64,000 nt of DNA from an uncultured Gemmatimonadota bacterium. GTDB taxonomy: Bacteria; Gemmatimonadota; Gemmatimonadetes; Gemmatimonadales; Gemmatimonadaceae. Below are positions 27,985 through 38,993 of the stretch, one piece after another. The stretch lies in NCBI GenBank assembly GCA_902826615.1, contig CADEFN010000001.1, forward strand, positions 992,001 to 1,056,000, given 5' to 3'. A program made the position numbers and the translations under genes. The notes under the pieces are model-generated. The model ran no database searches. It had not been told where the DNA came from and saw only the letters and a list, made by a program, of their open reading frames with translations. How positions within the stretch are numbered: the first letter of the stretch is position 1; every line of letters begins with the position of its first letter.

Positions 27985-28419
27985 CTAACGGCTCTTGAGA
28001 AGGTCGCGGATCTCGCCCAGCAGCACGACGTCCTGCGGCGGTGCTGGTGGTGGCGCAGGTGCTGCGGCTTCTTCGGCCGCCATGCGAGCCTTCATCTTGT
28101 TCACCATCCGAACCACCATGAAGACCGCGAAGGCCAGGATCAGCGTGTTGACGAGGACGGTGATGAATTGCCCGTAGCCCAGCACGACGGCTCCGGCAAT
28201 CTTGCGCGCCTCAGCGAGCGGCGTCCCATCAGGCACGGCCCCCTTCAACACGAAGTACATGTTGGAGAAGTCGACCTTGGAGAGGAGGCCCGTGAGGGGA
28301 ATGATCAATTCATCGACGAAGGCCTTGAGGATTCCAGAAATCGCGCTGCCGATGATGACACCAACTGCGAGATCAATTGCGCTGCCTTTGCCTATGAAGT
28401 CTCGAAAATCCTTCCACAT
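27985..28419 (-). CDS. mscL: large-conductance mechanosensitive channel
   Basis: A 144-residue MscL that releases solutes during hypo-osmotic shock. MWKDFRDFIGKGSAIDLAVG is the N-terminal amphipathic helix and start of TM1. TM2 is seen as QFITVLVNTLILAFAVFMVV, and the C-terminal cytoplasmic helix as LLGEIRDLL. ATG 28419 gives the family N-terminus; the frame extends further upstream but without similarity. The TAG stop lies inside a GCCTAACG octamer (27983-27990). It appears to be its own transcript. Confidence 0.95.
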   Translation of the reverse strand: MWKDFRDFIGKGSAIDLAVGVIIGSAISGILKAFVDELIIPLTGLLSKVDFSNMYFVLKGAVPDGTPLAEARKIAGAVVLGYGQFITVLVNTLILAFAVFMVVRMVNKMKARMAAEEAAAPAPPPAPPQDVVLLGEIRDLLKSR

Positions 28420-28554
28420 CACTTGCCTCGTTCGTTGGGGGGCGGGCATCTTAGCACTGCCATTAGAGGTCGTCAATAACAGGCGTCGGAGCAGATGAGG
28501 TGCTTGCGACCCCAATCGTGCGGTCGCGCTCGGTCTTCGCGCCGACGTTCGCAG

Positions 28555-29466
28555 CTAAAGCGTGATCAACCCCTCGCTCACCATCACGCTGGGCCCGCCT
28601 ACTCGCACCGCGGTGATTGCTCCCGCGTCTTTGTCGGCTTCGACCTCGATCTGGCTCGGTCGGCCGATTTCATACCCTTGTTCCACCGTCCAGCGCAGCG
28701 TGCCATCGCGCCGGGCATCACGCGCCGCCAGGTAGCCACCTAACGCGGCGCAGGCAGATCCGGTGGCCGGGTCTTCGGGGACCGAGACACCGGGGCCAAA
28801 CATGCGGGCGTGGACGTCGTGCCCGGGTTCATCGGCCTCCATCGCGAAAGCCATCACCATGTGGTGTGGTGTGGCGGCAAGTGTCTGTTCCCAGAGGTCG
28901 GTGCGGAACTTGATGCGACGCACGGCGTCGCGGCTGCGCAGTGGCACAAAGGAGAACGGCAGCCCACACGACACCGCTTGCGGATGAAAGACTCCGTCGA
29001 GGAGGTCATCCACGTTCAGTGAAAGCATGGGCGCCAGCACTTCGCGTCCCGGCAAGGGCGGAAAAATCTCCGGGAGTTTTGCCACCGACAGCTGACAGAA
29101 GGTCGGTTTCCCGCCACTGGACCGGATGAGCACGGGCACCGGTCCCACTCCTTCCTCAAAGACAATGCGGGTTTCGTCGCCGGTCAGGGCAATCAGGCCC
29201 GCGGCCGCGAGTACGTGGGCCGTTCCCACGGTCGGATGGCCGGCAAAGGCCATCTCTTCGCCCGGCGTGAAGATGCGTACACGCCGGGTATGTGCCGGGT
29301 TGTCCGGCGGGAGCACAAAGGTCGATTCCGCGTAGTTGAACTCGCGCGTGATTGCCTGCATCTGCTCGGTTGTCAGCCCGCGGGCGTCGGGCAGCACCGC
29401 GAGCTGGTTGCCGCCGAACATCCGTGAGGTAAAGACGTCGGCGGTGAAAAAGCGGTACGACGCCAC
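28555..29466 (-). CDS. PhzF-family isomerase-like protein
   Basis: A 303-residue member of the PhzF phenazine biosynthesis/epimerase-like family. N-terminal FFTADVFTSRMFGGNQLAVL, the catalytic-region motif REFNYAESTFVLPP with the conserved Glu, and EDPATGSACAALGGYLA are the family hallmarks. No phenazine genes are nearby, so it is probably a generic isomerase. The GTG start at 29466 lies 2 bp after the stop of the P5C dehydrogenase gene, implying one operon. Confidence 0.9.
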   Translation of the reverse strand: MASYRFFTADVFTSRMFGGNQLAVLPDARGLTTEQMQAITREFNYAESTFVLPPDNPAHTRRVRIFTPGEEMAFAGHPTVGTAHVLAAAGLIALTGDETRIVFEEGVGPVPVLIRSSGGKPTFCQLSVAKLPEIFPPLPGREVLAPMLSLNVDDLLDGVFHPQAVSCGLPFSFVPLRSRDAVRRIKFRTDLWEQTLAATPHHMVMAFAMEADEPGHDVHARMFGPGVSVPEDPATGSACAALGGYLAARDARRDGTLRWTVEQGYEIGRPSQIEVEADKDAGAITAVRVGGPSVMVSEGLITL

Positions 29467-29468
29467 GC

Positions 29469-31166
<1,698 letters not shown>

Positions 31167-31392
31167 TGTCAGACGGTCGGGAGGTCGCGGCCGGCCATGG
31201 CCGCAAAGAGTGGCGAGGTGTGGGAAAGCTACTTCCCGAGCACAGCGGAGTCAGGGGCGGAGGTGGACGCCAGTCGTACCGTAACACTCCAGGCTGGCTC
31301 TCGTGACGTACGTAGGTGTAGCAAGTCGTCGTGTGTCTGATAGTTTGAAGAGGCCCATGAGGGGCATCGACACTGAACCGGACAGGAGCAAC

Positions 31393-34035
31393 ATGCGCCA
31401 GATTCGTCTGCAGAAATGGAGTGCGGTGGGGGCCGTGGCAGTGCTCGGCGCATGTGGTGGCGGTGGCGACAGCCCGCCGGCGGTGCCAAAGGTGTCTGTG
31501 GTCACAGTGACCACCCCCACGCCGCAGATCGAAGTTGGTGCCACGGTTCAGCTGCAGGCTGCGGCGCGCGACTCCAAGGGCGTGGCGCTCACGAGGACAT
31601 TCACATGGTCCTCCAATGCATCCACCATCGCCTCGGTTGATGCCAGCGGTATCGCCACTGGAGTTGGAGCTGGCTCGGCCACCATTACGGCGACCGCTGA
31701 CGGCATCTCCGGTTCGGCGCAGCTGACGGTGATCCCGGTCGCAGTGGCGGCCGTGCTGATCAACGAACGCACACCGGCCGTGAAGCAAGGCGAAACCGTC
31801 CAGCTCAGCGCCATCACCCAGGATGCGATCGGGCGTCCTATTCCGGGTCGTCCGATTGCCTGGTCATCGCAGAGCCCGGCGACGGCAACGGTATCCGCTG
31901 CGGGTCTGGTGTCGGGCGTCGCGGCCGGCAGCACCTTCATTATCGCCAGCTCCGAAGGCAAACGCGACAGCGTCAGCCTTCGTGTTCGCAGTCTCAACGC
32001 GCCGACCATCGCCACGACAACGCCAGCGCAGTGGACGCCGGGAGTGGACGCGACCGTGACCGGCGCGAACTTCAGCACCGTGGCGGCTGAAAACGAAGTG
32101 CTCGTGAATGGCGTTCGTGCCTCCGTGTCGGCGAGCACGGCGAGCACCGTCACCTTCACGGTGCCAGCAGCCTCTTCGCTGCCCTGCTCCGCGACAGGCC
32201 CGGTGCCGATCGCCGTCGTGGTAAACGGGGACTCCGCCGTGTCGACTGCCAACTTGCGCATGGCAACGCCGCGTACGCTGGCCGTTGGTGCACACCTGCT
32301 GCTGACCACATCTGCCGACGTCTCCTGCAACGAATTCCCGGTTACGGGTGGTCGCTACCTGGTGACGGCGTTCAACTACACGCAAAGCTCGGGGACACGC
32401 ACGAGTTTCCAGCTCCGCGGAGCGGCCAATGCCGCGATCGCCGACCAAGCGTCGGTTGCCGGGCTGCCTGCGCCGACGGCTCCGGCCTTTGGCCCCACTC
32501 GCGCTGCGGCGATGGAGCTGACGGACGGGCAGCGGTTTGCCCGGGGTCACATGGCGGTCCTCGAGGAGAACGCCCGTCTCATGGGGCGGAGCGATGACAT
32601 GAGAGCGTCGCTGGTCCAGCGCCGGGCCCGCGCGCGCGCCGGCGCTGCCGGCGTGAGCAGCCTGGCTCGTCAGGCGTTCGGGGGCACGTCGTCGGCCCGC
32701 AGCATTCCGGTGCCGCCGCCTAACGTTGGTGACAAGCAGTGGCGTCGGATGCGAAAAACCTTCAACGACGCCACCACCCCCGATTCGGCGCGCATGCGGG
32801 TGGTGTACGTCGGACCGCGTCTCATCATCCTCGAGGATACCACCAACGAACTGGCTGGCACGATGGACGCCGAGTATCAGTCGGTGGGGAGCGAGTTCGA
32901 TCGCGATATGTGGAGTTTCCTCTCGAACTTCGGCGATCCGCTGGCCATCGACTCACTCACCGACAACAACGAGCGCGTGATCGCCATCTTTTCCAAACGA
33001 GTGAACGAGTACCAGCCGAACGGGGGTGGCTCTCTCCTCGGATTTGTCACGCTCTGCGATTTCTTTCCGCAGACGGATCCGGATCCCGATGACGCCTGCC
33101 CCACGAGTAATGAGGGTGAGTACTTCTACGCGATTGCGCCCAATCCCAACGGACTTCGTGGCAAGTACGACCTGGCGCTGTGGAAGCGCTATGCTCGCGG
33201 GACGATGATGCACGAGCTGAAACACGTCGTGATGTACGTCCAGCGCATTTTCCTGGATGCCTCGCAGGCCGAGGAGACGTGGCTCGAGGAGGCCACAGCG
33301 CAGGTTGCCACGGAACTGTGGGCGAGAAAGATCTATGGCAACTTTGGTCCGCGGTCGGATATCCGCTGGCAGGATGGTCCCCGTTGCGACTACTCCTCGG
33401 TCACCGCCACCTGCGGCGACCCGGTGGAGGCCATCATGCACCCGTTCAACTTTCTCTACAATCACTACAACACGCTCGAGAGCAACTCGATCATCAACAA
33501 CGGTTCCCAGGTGATCTACGGCAGCTCCTGGTCGTTTGCCCGCTGGGTCACCGACCAATACGACGGGGGCAACGAGGGGAACTTCCTGCGCGCCCTGGTC
33601 CAGCAGCAGAACGACCGCGGCATCACCAACGTGCTGAATCGTACGGGACGTCCATGGCCTGAGTTGCTGGGTCTGTTCTCCATGGCATCGACCGCCGACA
33701 ACTATCCCGGCGGCACCATCACGGATGCACGCCTGCGGTTGCCGAGCTGGAATACCCGCGATGTATTTGCCGGGATGAATGCCAACATCATCTTCCGCAA
33801 TCAGGATGGCAGCACCACGCCGGCCTTCCCGCGTGTGTTTCCCATGAACCTTCGAACACCAACGTTCGGGAACTTCACCTCGAGCGTGAGCACGGTGAAC
33901 TCGCTGCCGGGGGGCGGCTGGGCGGCGTGGGACATCAGCGGCACGCAGACGGCGCCGCAGGTGCTGGGCATCCGCAATGCGTCGGGCGGTGCGCCCCCCG
34001 CCAACATCGGCATGGTGGTGCTCAGGGTGCAGTAA
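31393..34035 (+). CDS. BIG2-repeat lipoprotein with metalloprotease domain
   Basis: An 880-residue lipoprotein (lipobox LGAC, about Cys19). ATG 31393 is preceded by AGGAG, and earlier in-frame codons lack a signal. Two bacterial Ig-like (BIG2) domains follow (FTWSSNASTIASVDASGIAT; WSSQSPATATVSAAGLVSGV), then an IPT-like domain (about 225-310). A C-terminal gluzincin-type protease has HELKH (H607-H611) and E632/E633 in TWLEEATA, resembling the M30 hyicolysin group. It is probably a surface or secreted protease. A copy of GCCTAACG is at 32718. Confidence 0.82.
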   Translation: MRQIRLQKWSAVGAVAVLGACGGGGDSPPAVPKVSVVTVTTPTPQIEVGATVQLQAAARDSKGVALTRTFTWSSNASTIASVDASGIATGVGAGSATITATADGISGSAQLTVIPVAVAAVLINERTPAVKQGETVQLSAITQDAIGRPIPGRPIAWSSQSPATATVSAAGLVSGVAAGSTFIIASSEGKRDSVSLRVRSLNAPTIATTTPAQWTPGVDATVTGANFSTVAAENEVLVNGVRASVSASTASTVTFTVPAASSLPCSATGPVPIAVVVNGDSAVSTANLRMATPRTLAVGAHLLLTTSADVSCNEFPVTGGRYLVTAFNYTQSSGTRTSFQLRGAANAAIADQASVAGLPAPTAPAFGPTRAAAMELTDGQRFARGHMAVLEENARLMGRSDDMRASLVQRRARARAGAAGVSSLARQAFGGTSSARSIPVPPPNVGDKQWRRMRKTFNDATTPDSARMRVVYVGPRLIILEDTTNELAGTMDAEYQSVGSEFDRDMWSFLSNFGDPLAIDSLTDNNERVIAIFSKRVNEYQPNGGGSLLGFVTLCDFFPQTDPDPDDACPTSNEGEYFYAIAPNPNGLRGKYDLALWKRYARGTMMHELKHVVMYVQRIFLDASQAEETWLEEATAQVATELWARKIYGNFGPRSDIRWQDGPRCDYSSVTATCGDPVEAIMHPFNFLYNHYNTLESNSIINNGSQVIYGSSWSFARWVTDQYDGGNEGNFLRALVQQQNDRGITNVLNRTGRPWPELLGLFSMASTADNYPGGTITDARLRLPSWNTRDVFAGMNANIIFRNQDGSTTPAFPRVFPMNLRTPTFGNFTSSVSTVNSLPGGGWAAWDISGTQTAPQVLGIRNASGGAPPANIGMVVLRVQ

Positions 34036-34039
34036 GCGC

Positions 34040-34942
34040 GTGCCGTTTTTCATCGGAGTACATCCCAGCGACGCCGGCGGAATCGAGATGGCCGTGCGTC
34101 GCGCGGCTTCGGCGGGGGCAAAGGCGCTTCAGGTCTTTAGCGCCAAGCCCCAGTTCTACAACGAGAAAATTTCAGTCCGCCCCGAACGTGCGGCCCGGTT
34201 TGCCGAGTCCATGGCGGCCACCGGGCTCGATCGCCAGCACTGCCTGGTGCATGCGGCGTATGTGCTGAATACCGCCTCGCCCGAGCCCGAGAAGTACGAA
34301 CGGGCGGCGCTGGGTCTGCAAAAGGAACTCGAACGCACCAGCGTCCTGGGGGCCTTCGCCTGCTGCTTTCATCCCGGTTCTGCGCAGAATGGCGATCCCG
34401 GTTCGGCGCTCGATCGTGTGGGCGATGCGATTGTGCGGGCCGTGGAAGGCGTGCCCGGGAGCGCGCGTGTGCTCGTGGAGAACACGGCGGGTGCGGGACG
34501 CACGATGGGGCGCACACCGGAAGAGATTGCCGCCATGCTCGCGCGCGTGCCGGCGGGGCTGCGTCACCGGACGGGGTATGGTCTGGACACCTGTCATCTC
34601 TTTGCGAGCGGACTCGACTTCACATCGTCGCCCGAAGCGCTGCGTGGGCTCCTTGATCGCTTCTGCGATGTGATCGGTGAGGCGCCCGCGTTTTTTCACT
34701 GCAATGACAGTGAGGGTGAGTTCGCCTCCAATCGGGACCGCCACGCCCTCGTGGGCGAAGGACGCATTGGTGTCGAGCCGTTCCGCTGGCTGCTCGCCGA
34801 CCCTCGCGCGCAGGGGATTCCGCTGATTCTCGAGACACCACACGAGCGCGAAACGGTCGCTGATGACGATGCCACGGCAGACCCATTCGACGTGCGAATG
34901 GTGCATTTGCTGGGAGAATTCGCCTCTTCACGCGAAGTGTAA
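34040..34942 (+). CDS. nfo: endonuclease IV (AP endonuclease)
   Basis: A 300-residue TIM-barrel apurinic/apyrimidinic endonuclease of base-excision repair. Zinc-site stretches are seen in order: LVHAAYVLN, CCFHPGSAQ, VLVENTAGAG, GYGLDTCHLFA, FFHCNDSEGEF, DRHALVGEGRIG and LILETPHE. GTG 34040 begins the first strand (PFFIGVHPSDAGG), 4 bp after the lipoprotein stop. The family assignment is secure. Confidence 0.93.
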   Translation: MPFFIGVHPSDAGGIEMAVRRAASAGAKALQVFSAKPQFYNEKISVRPERAARFAESMAATGLDRQHCLVHAAYVLNTASPEPEKYERAALGLQKELERTSVLGAFACCFHPGSAQNGDPGSALDRVGDAIVRAVEGVPGSARVLVENTAGAGRTMGRTPEEIAAMLARVPAGLRHRTGYGLDTCHLFASGLDFTSSPEALRGLLDRFCDVIGEAPAFFHCNDSEGEFASNRDRHALVGEGRIGVEPFRWLLADPRAQGIPLILETPHERETVADDDATADPFDVRMVHLLGEFASSREV

Positions 34943-34993
34943 GTCACTCGTCAGGCGGCTCGTTTCACACGCGTGCACAGAGAAAAACAGCGT

Positions 34994-35106
34994 TTTCCCT
35001 AGGGAAAGTGGCCTTTTCCCCAGCGAAAATGCCTTTGCACCTATTGCGCACACACGGAGTGGTTTTACCTTTTTTGCGCGTTGCTATGCTGTTTTACCGG
35101 GAAAAC
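34994..35106 (+). promoter_or_regulatory. three dyads in the promoter region of the SWIB gene
   Basis: The 189-bp gap before 35132 is strikingly AT-richer than its surroundings. It holds a perfect 14-bp palindrome TTTCCCTAGGGAAA (34994-35007), a related imperfect dyad TTTTC-N6-GAAAA (35014-35029) whose centre is 21 bp away (two helical turns), and a third, GTTTTACCGGGAAAAC (35091-35106). A possible promoter is TTTACC (about 35063) with TATGCT (35085-35090), spacer 16. The third dyad would then overlap the transcription start. Confidence 0.55.
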
Positions 35107-35131
35107 ACGCAACAACAAACAGGAGTTGACC

Positions 35132-35497
35132 ATGGCGGCAAAGAAGAAGGCAGCAAAGAAGGCGGCCCCCAAGAAGGCTGCCCCGAAGAAGGCAGCCCCG
35201 AAGAAGGCGGCTGCAAAGAAGGCACCAGCCAAGAAGGCTGCGAAGCGCAAGCCGAATCCGGCATTCATGAAGCCGATGACCCCGAGCGCCGCACTGGCCG
35301 CGGTGATCGGTCCCAAGCCGCAGCCCCGCTCGGCGGTGGCCAAGGGCCTCTGGGATTACATCAAGAAGCACAAGCTCCAGGACGCAAAGAACCGTCGCAA
35401 CATCAACGCCGACGCCGCGCTCCAGGCGGTCTTCGGTGGCAAGAAGACGGTCTCGATGTTCGAAATGACAAAGCTCGTCAGCAAGCACCTCTCCTGA
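35132..35497 (+). CDS. SWIB/MDM2-domain protein with histone H1-like tail
   Basis: A 121-residue basic protein. Residues 2-45 are Lys/Ala/Pro repeats (AAPKK and AAKK units) like the tail of histone H1. Residues ~50-121 are a SWIB domain (SAVAKGLWDYIKKHKLQDAK, then INADAALQAVFGGKKTVSMF and MTKLVSKHL). Such proteins are thought to be DNA-condensing or chromatin-like factors in bacteria. ATG 35132 has AGGAG 7 bp upstream. A dyad-rich promoter precedes it and a 9-bp hairpin follows, so it is probably transcribed alone. Confidence 0.9.
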   Translation: MAAKKKAAKKAAPKKAAPKKAAPKKAAAKKAPAKKAAKRKPNPAFMKPMTPSAALAAVIGPKPQPRSAVAKGLWDYIKKHKLQDAKNRRNINADAALQAVFGGKKTVSMFEMTKLVSKHLS

Positions 35498-35519
35498 GCC
35501 TCGGCTCTCCGGCAGGTGT

Positions 35520-35548
35520 CGAGGCGCGTCCGATCAGGGCGCGCCTCG
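35520..35548 (+). terminator. hairpin after the SWIB gene
   Basis: CGAGGCGCG (35520-35528) pairs perfectly with CGCGCCTCG (35540-35548) across an 11-nt loop, 23 bp beyond the stop. There is no clear T-run. Downstream, the 12-mer ATTCCGCACTCC is directly repeated at 35599 and 35621, just before lepB. Confidence 0.55.
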
Positions 35549-35635
35549 CTGCATTCTGGAACCGCGCACGGTGTGCTGCGTAGTTAGATTTGCCCCCGAT
35601 TCCGCACTCCTCCTCCCCGCATTCCGCACTCCCAC

Positions 35636-36430
35636 GTGGCCAGGAAGTCCGCTGCCTCCAGCAAACCCAGCAACGTCGTCAGTGCCGCGCGCGGCAAGGC
35701 GACGCCTGCCACTTCGTGGCGCGAGAACTTCAAAGGGCTTCTCGGCACGGTCGCGATCTTCCTCTTCATCCGCATCTTTTTCGTTGAGGCCTATCGCATT
35801 CCGTCCGGCAGCATGATCCCGGCGATGCTCATCGGCGACTGGCTCTTCGTCAACAAATTGGCCTACGGGCCGAACATCCCCTTCACGAGCATTAACCTGC
35901 CGGGGTACGCGGAGCCCAAGCGGTACGACATCTCCGTCTTCAAGTCGCCAGACCAGATCGATCAGCCGTGGGATCCGAATCCGACCCTGGTGAAGCGTGT
36001 GGTCGGTTTGCCGGGCGACACGCTGCACATGCGAGACGCCAAGCTCTTCGTGAATGGCATTGAGCAGCGGCAGGGATATGGCGCCGAGTCCGAAGTGGGT
36101 GATCCCAACGAAGTCAGCCCGCTCTTTGACTGGCAAAAGCAGTACGCGCTTGCGACTTCGCGCTTTGGTGACGCGCCGGTGCAACCCACGCATGACAACT
36201 GGGGCCCGCTGGTGATTCCCGCCGGTCACTATTTCATGATGGGTGACAACCGCTACAACTCCAAGGACTCGCGGTACTGGGGCATCGTGCCTCGCGAGAA
36301 CTTCCGGGGGCGTCCCCTCTTTGTGTACTACTCGTGGGACGCCGAGTGCTCGGAGCGTGGCGACTGCCTGAGTCCCCTCCCGGCGATCACCGATATTCGC
36401 TGGGGCCGTCTCGGGCACTGGATACGGTAG
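35636..36430 (+). CDS. lepB: signal peptidase I
   Basis: A 264-residue membrane-bound serine protease that removes Sec/Tat signal peptides. A basic, Ser/Ala-rich cytoplasmic N-terminus is followed by one TM helix (about 36-50). The catalytic dyad is S59 in PSGSMIPAML and K120 in LVKRVVGLPGD. The box MMGDNRYNSKDSRYWG is intact. GTG 35636 is the only reasonable start. The many signal peptides and lipoproteins around it fit its role but do not imply linkage. Confidence 0.95.
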   Translation: MARKSAASSKPSNVVSAARGKATPATSWRENFKGLLGTVAIFLFIRIFFVEAYRIPSGSMIPAMLIGDWLFVNKLAYGPNIPFTSINLPGYAEPKRYDISVFKSPDQIDQPWDPNPTLVKRVVGLPGDTLHMRDAKLFVNGIEQRQGYGAESEVGDPNEVSPLFDWQKQYALATSRFGDAPVQPTHDNWGPLVIPAGHYFMMGDNRYNSKDSRYWGIVPRENFRGRPLFVYYSWDAECSERGDCLSPLPAITDIRWGRLGHWIR

Positions 36431-36433
36431 AGC

Positions 36434-36469
36434 GGAAGCACGGGAGGCACGGGAGGCACGGGAAGCACG
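36434..36469. repeat. 9-bp tandem repeat, 4 units
   Basis: Four head-to-tail nonamers of the form GGAAGCACG/GGAGGCACG begin 4 bp after the lepB stop. The same unit family occurs in the sufB-sufC spacer (61511-61669), so this is a dispersed intergenic simple repeat. Confidence 0.8.
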
Positions 36470-36543
36470 ACTCGGTCCGGGCTGACCTACCGAATGCGCG
36501 GCTGGGGTGACAGGTTGGCAGCGCTTCCACCCCCACGTGCGCG

Positions 36544-38919
36544 ATGACCATCTCCCTCCATTCTCGATTCGCTGCACCGGTCGCGCTCTTTGCGCTTGTC
36601 GCTGGAGCGCGCATGCCCGTCGTCGACACTGCTCCGTCGAGTACCGCCGCTGCCACGTTTCTCGCTCCCGGGGCGATTCCGGAGACAACCCACGTGCTGC
36701 CGGGGCTGCGTGGGTCGGTCGAGGTGCGTCGTGATCGCTGGGGTGTGCCGCACATCTACGCCGGCAACACCCATGATCTCTTCTTCGCCCAGGGATATGT
36801 GGCGGCGCAGGATCGGCTCTTTCAGATGGAGATGTGGCGCCGGCAGGGAGAGGGACGACTGGCCGAGGTGCTTGGCGCTGCCGCAGTGGATCGTGATCGT
36901 GGTGCCCGTTTGTTTGCCTATCGCGGCGACATGTCCCGCGAATGGGCGGCGTATGGCCCCGATGCCAAGGCGATTGTGTCCGCGTTTGTGGCGGGAGTGA
37001 ATGCGCGCATTGCCGCCGTCGGTGACGACCTTCCACCCGAGTTCGGACTGCTCGGCTTCAAGCCCGAGCCCTGGGACATCACCGTTCCGCTCGCACGGGC
37101 CACGGGGTTGTCGGGGGTCAGCAATGCGTCGAGTGAGGTGCTGCGGGCACAGCTGGTGACCGCACTCGGTGCGGCCCGTGTGGACGAATTGCTGCCTGCC
37201 GATCCGGTGCGTCCTCTCGATCCCGCGCCCGGGCTCGACCTGGCCGGGGTGTCCTCTGCTTCGTTAGGCGGGTTCGGGTCGACGTTTGGCGACATCGCAT
37301 ACAACCGGGTCGAGGGTTCCAACAACTGGGTCGTGGGCCCGACGAAGACGGCGACGGGTGGGGCGATTCTCGCCAACGACCCGCACCGGGTCATCACCAA
37401 CCCAGCGGTCCGCTACCTGACCCATCTGGTGGCCCCGGGATGGAACGTGATCGGCGCTGGAGAGCCAGCGAGCCCCGGGGTCGCCATCGGGCACAATGAT
37501 CGCATTGCATTCGGGCTCACCGTGGTCGGGATGGACCAGCAGGATGTGTACGTCGAGTCGTTAGGTGATTGTCCTGGAGCGCAGGCCGGTTCGCTCGGTT
37601 GCTACCGCTTTCGCGGCGCGTGGCGCCCGCTGAAGACCATTCGAGAACGCGTGCGGGTGAAGGGTGCGCCCGATCGGGTGCTCACGCTCCAGTTCAGCGT
37701 CCATGGCCCGGTGGTGTCCATCGACAGCACGCGCAAACGTGCGATTGCCATTCGGTCGGTCCACAGCGAGCCCGGGACGGCGGCGTACCTGGGGTCGCTG
37801 GTGCTCGACCGGGCACGCAACTGGCGCGACTTCCAGCAGGCCATGACGCGCTGGCTGATGCCGAGTGAGAACATGATCTACGCTGATGTGGCGGGGAACA
37901 TCGGCTGGGTCGCCGGGGGCATCATGCCGCGCCGCTCCTGGTCGGGTCTTCTCCCCGTTCCCGGTGAGGGCACGCACGAATGGACAGGGTTTGTGCCAGG
38001 CATGCAGCTCCCGCGGGCCTACAATCCGGCAGAGGGGTTCATTGCCACAGCGAACCACAACATTCTGCCCAAGGGATACACCACGCCGATCGCGTATGAG
38101 TGGGCGACGCGATATCGCATTGACCGGGTGAAAGAGCTGGTGGGGGAGGCGCGTCGTTTCACCGTACAGGACTTCGAGAGTTTTCAGCACGATGACCTCT
38201 CCACGCTGGCGATGGCGCTGGTGCCGCGCCTGATCGAGGCTGCGAGGGCGCTGGGTGTCGGTGAGCGTCGTGAGATCAGAATGCTCGAGGGCTGGAACCG
38301 GCGCATGTCGCGTGATCAGGTGGCCCCGACCCTTTTCAGCGCGTGGGCACCGGCGGCCTACCGTCGTGTCATCAGCACCGAGCTCAAGGATCGGCCCGAT
38401 GTTGGTGCCATGCTGGCTGGGCGACCGTCGTACTCGTGGCTGGAAGGCTCCTGGGAGCCCGCGAGACTTTCGAAGCACCCCGGAGGTCGTGCCGCGCTCG
38501 ATAGTGCCCTGCTCGGCGCGCTGGACGATGCTGTTGCGGATCTCACGAGCCGTTTCGGCGCTGATCAGTCCAAGTGGCGGTATGGCGACATTCATGTCGC
38601 GACGTTTCGTCATCCCCTGTCGGCCAAGTACGATCTCGCCGCGGTCTCACGGGGTGGCGATGCCAACACGGTGTACGCGACCGGGGGAGCCAACTTCCGG
38701 CAGAGTGCGGGCGCCTCGTTCCGCGAGATCATCGATCTCAAGGACTTTGACAAGTCGGTGGTGACGAATGTGCCGGGGCAGTCCGGTGATCCGCGCAGCC
38801 CGCACTACAGCGACCTGCTGCCGCTCTGGGGGAACGATCAGTATTTCCCGCTGGTGTACTCCCGTGGCCGGGTGGAAGCGGAAACGGAGTCGGTGTTGTG
38901 GCTGGTGCGGAAACGCTGA
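36544..38919 (+). CDS. penicillin acylase family protein (Ntn hydrolase)
   Basis: A 791-residue precursor of an exported N-terminal-nucleophile amidase. A signal peptide spans about residues 1-22. The alpha-subunit region starts with VEVRRDRWGVPHIYAGNTHD. The autoprocessing site is EGSNNWVVGP, where Ser259 would become the beta-chain nucleophile, followed by GGAILANDPH. FIATANHNILPKGY and the C-terminal region also fit. Relatives act on beta-lactams, acyl-homoserine lactones or other amides; the substrate cannot be told. Two copies of CGTTAGG (37262, 37559) are in its reading frame as Ser-Leu-Gly. Confidence 0.9.
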   Translation: MTISLHSRFAAPVALFALVAGARMPVVDTAPSSTAAATFLAPGAIPETTHVLPGLRGSVEVRRDRWGVPHIYAGNTHDLFFAQGYVAAQDRLFQMEMWRRQGEGRLAEVLGAAAVDRDRGARLFAYRGDMSREWAAYGPDAKAIVSAFVAGVNARIAAVGDDLPPEFGLLGFKPEPWDITVPLARATGLSGVSNASSEVLRAQLVTALGAARVDELLPADPVRPLDPAPGLDLAGVSSASLGGFGSTFGDIAYNRVEGSNNWVVGPTKTATGGAILANDPHRVITNPAVRYLTHLVAPGWNVIGAGEPASPGVAIGHNDRIAFGLTVVGMDQQDVYVESLGDCPGAQAGSLGCYRFRGAWRPLKTIRERVRVKGAPDRVLTLQFSVHGPVVSIDSTRKRAIAIRSVHSEPGTAAYLGSLVLDRARNWRDFQQAMTRWLMPSENMIYADVAGNIGWVAGGIMPRRSWSGLLPVPGEGTHEWTGFVPGMQLPRAYNPAEGFIATANHNILPKGYTTPIAYEWATRYRIDRVKELVGEARRFTVQDFESFQHDDLSTLAMALVPRLIEAARALGVGERREIRMLEGWNRRMSRDQVAPTLFSAWAPAAYRRVISTELKDRPDVGAMLAGRPSYSWLEGSWEPARLSKHPGGRAALDSALLGALDDAVADLTSRFGADQSKWRYGDIHVATFRHPLSAKYDLAAVSRGGDANTVYATGGANFRQSAGASFREIIDLKDFDKSVVTNVPGQSGDPRSPHYSDLLPLWGNDQYFPLVYSRGRVEAETESVLWLVRKR

Positions 38920-38993
38920 GACTTCCGTTGCGCGTGAGCGGGAGAGGGGATACACATGGTCCCGGTCCGCGTCCCCATTTGCCCCTATCTGAC

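Noticed and set aside
28447-28470. Half of a CIRCE heat-shock element (TTAGCACT) upstream of mscL
   Set aside because: The second half-site is absent, and CIRCE is not expected at mscL.
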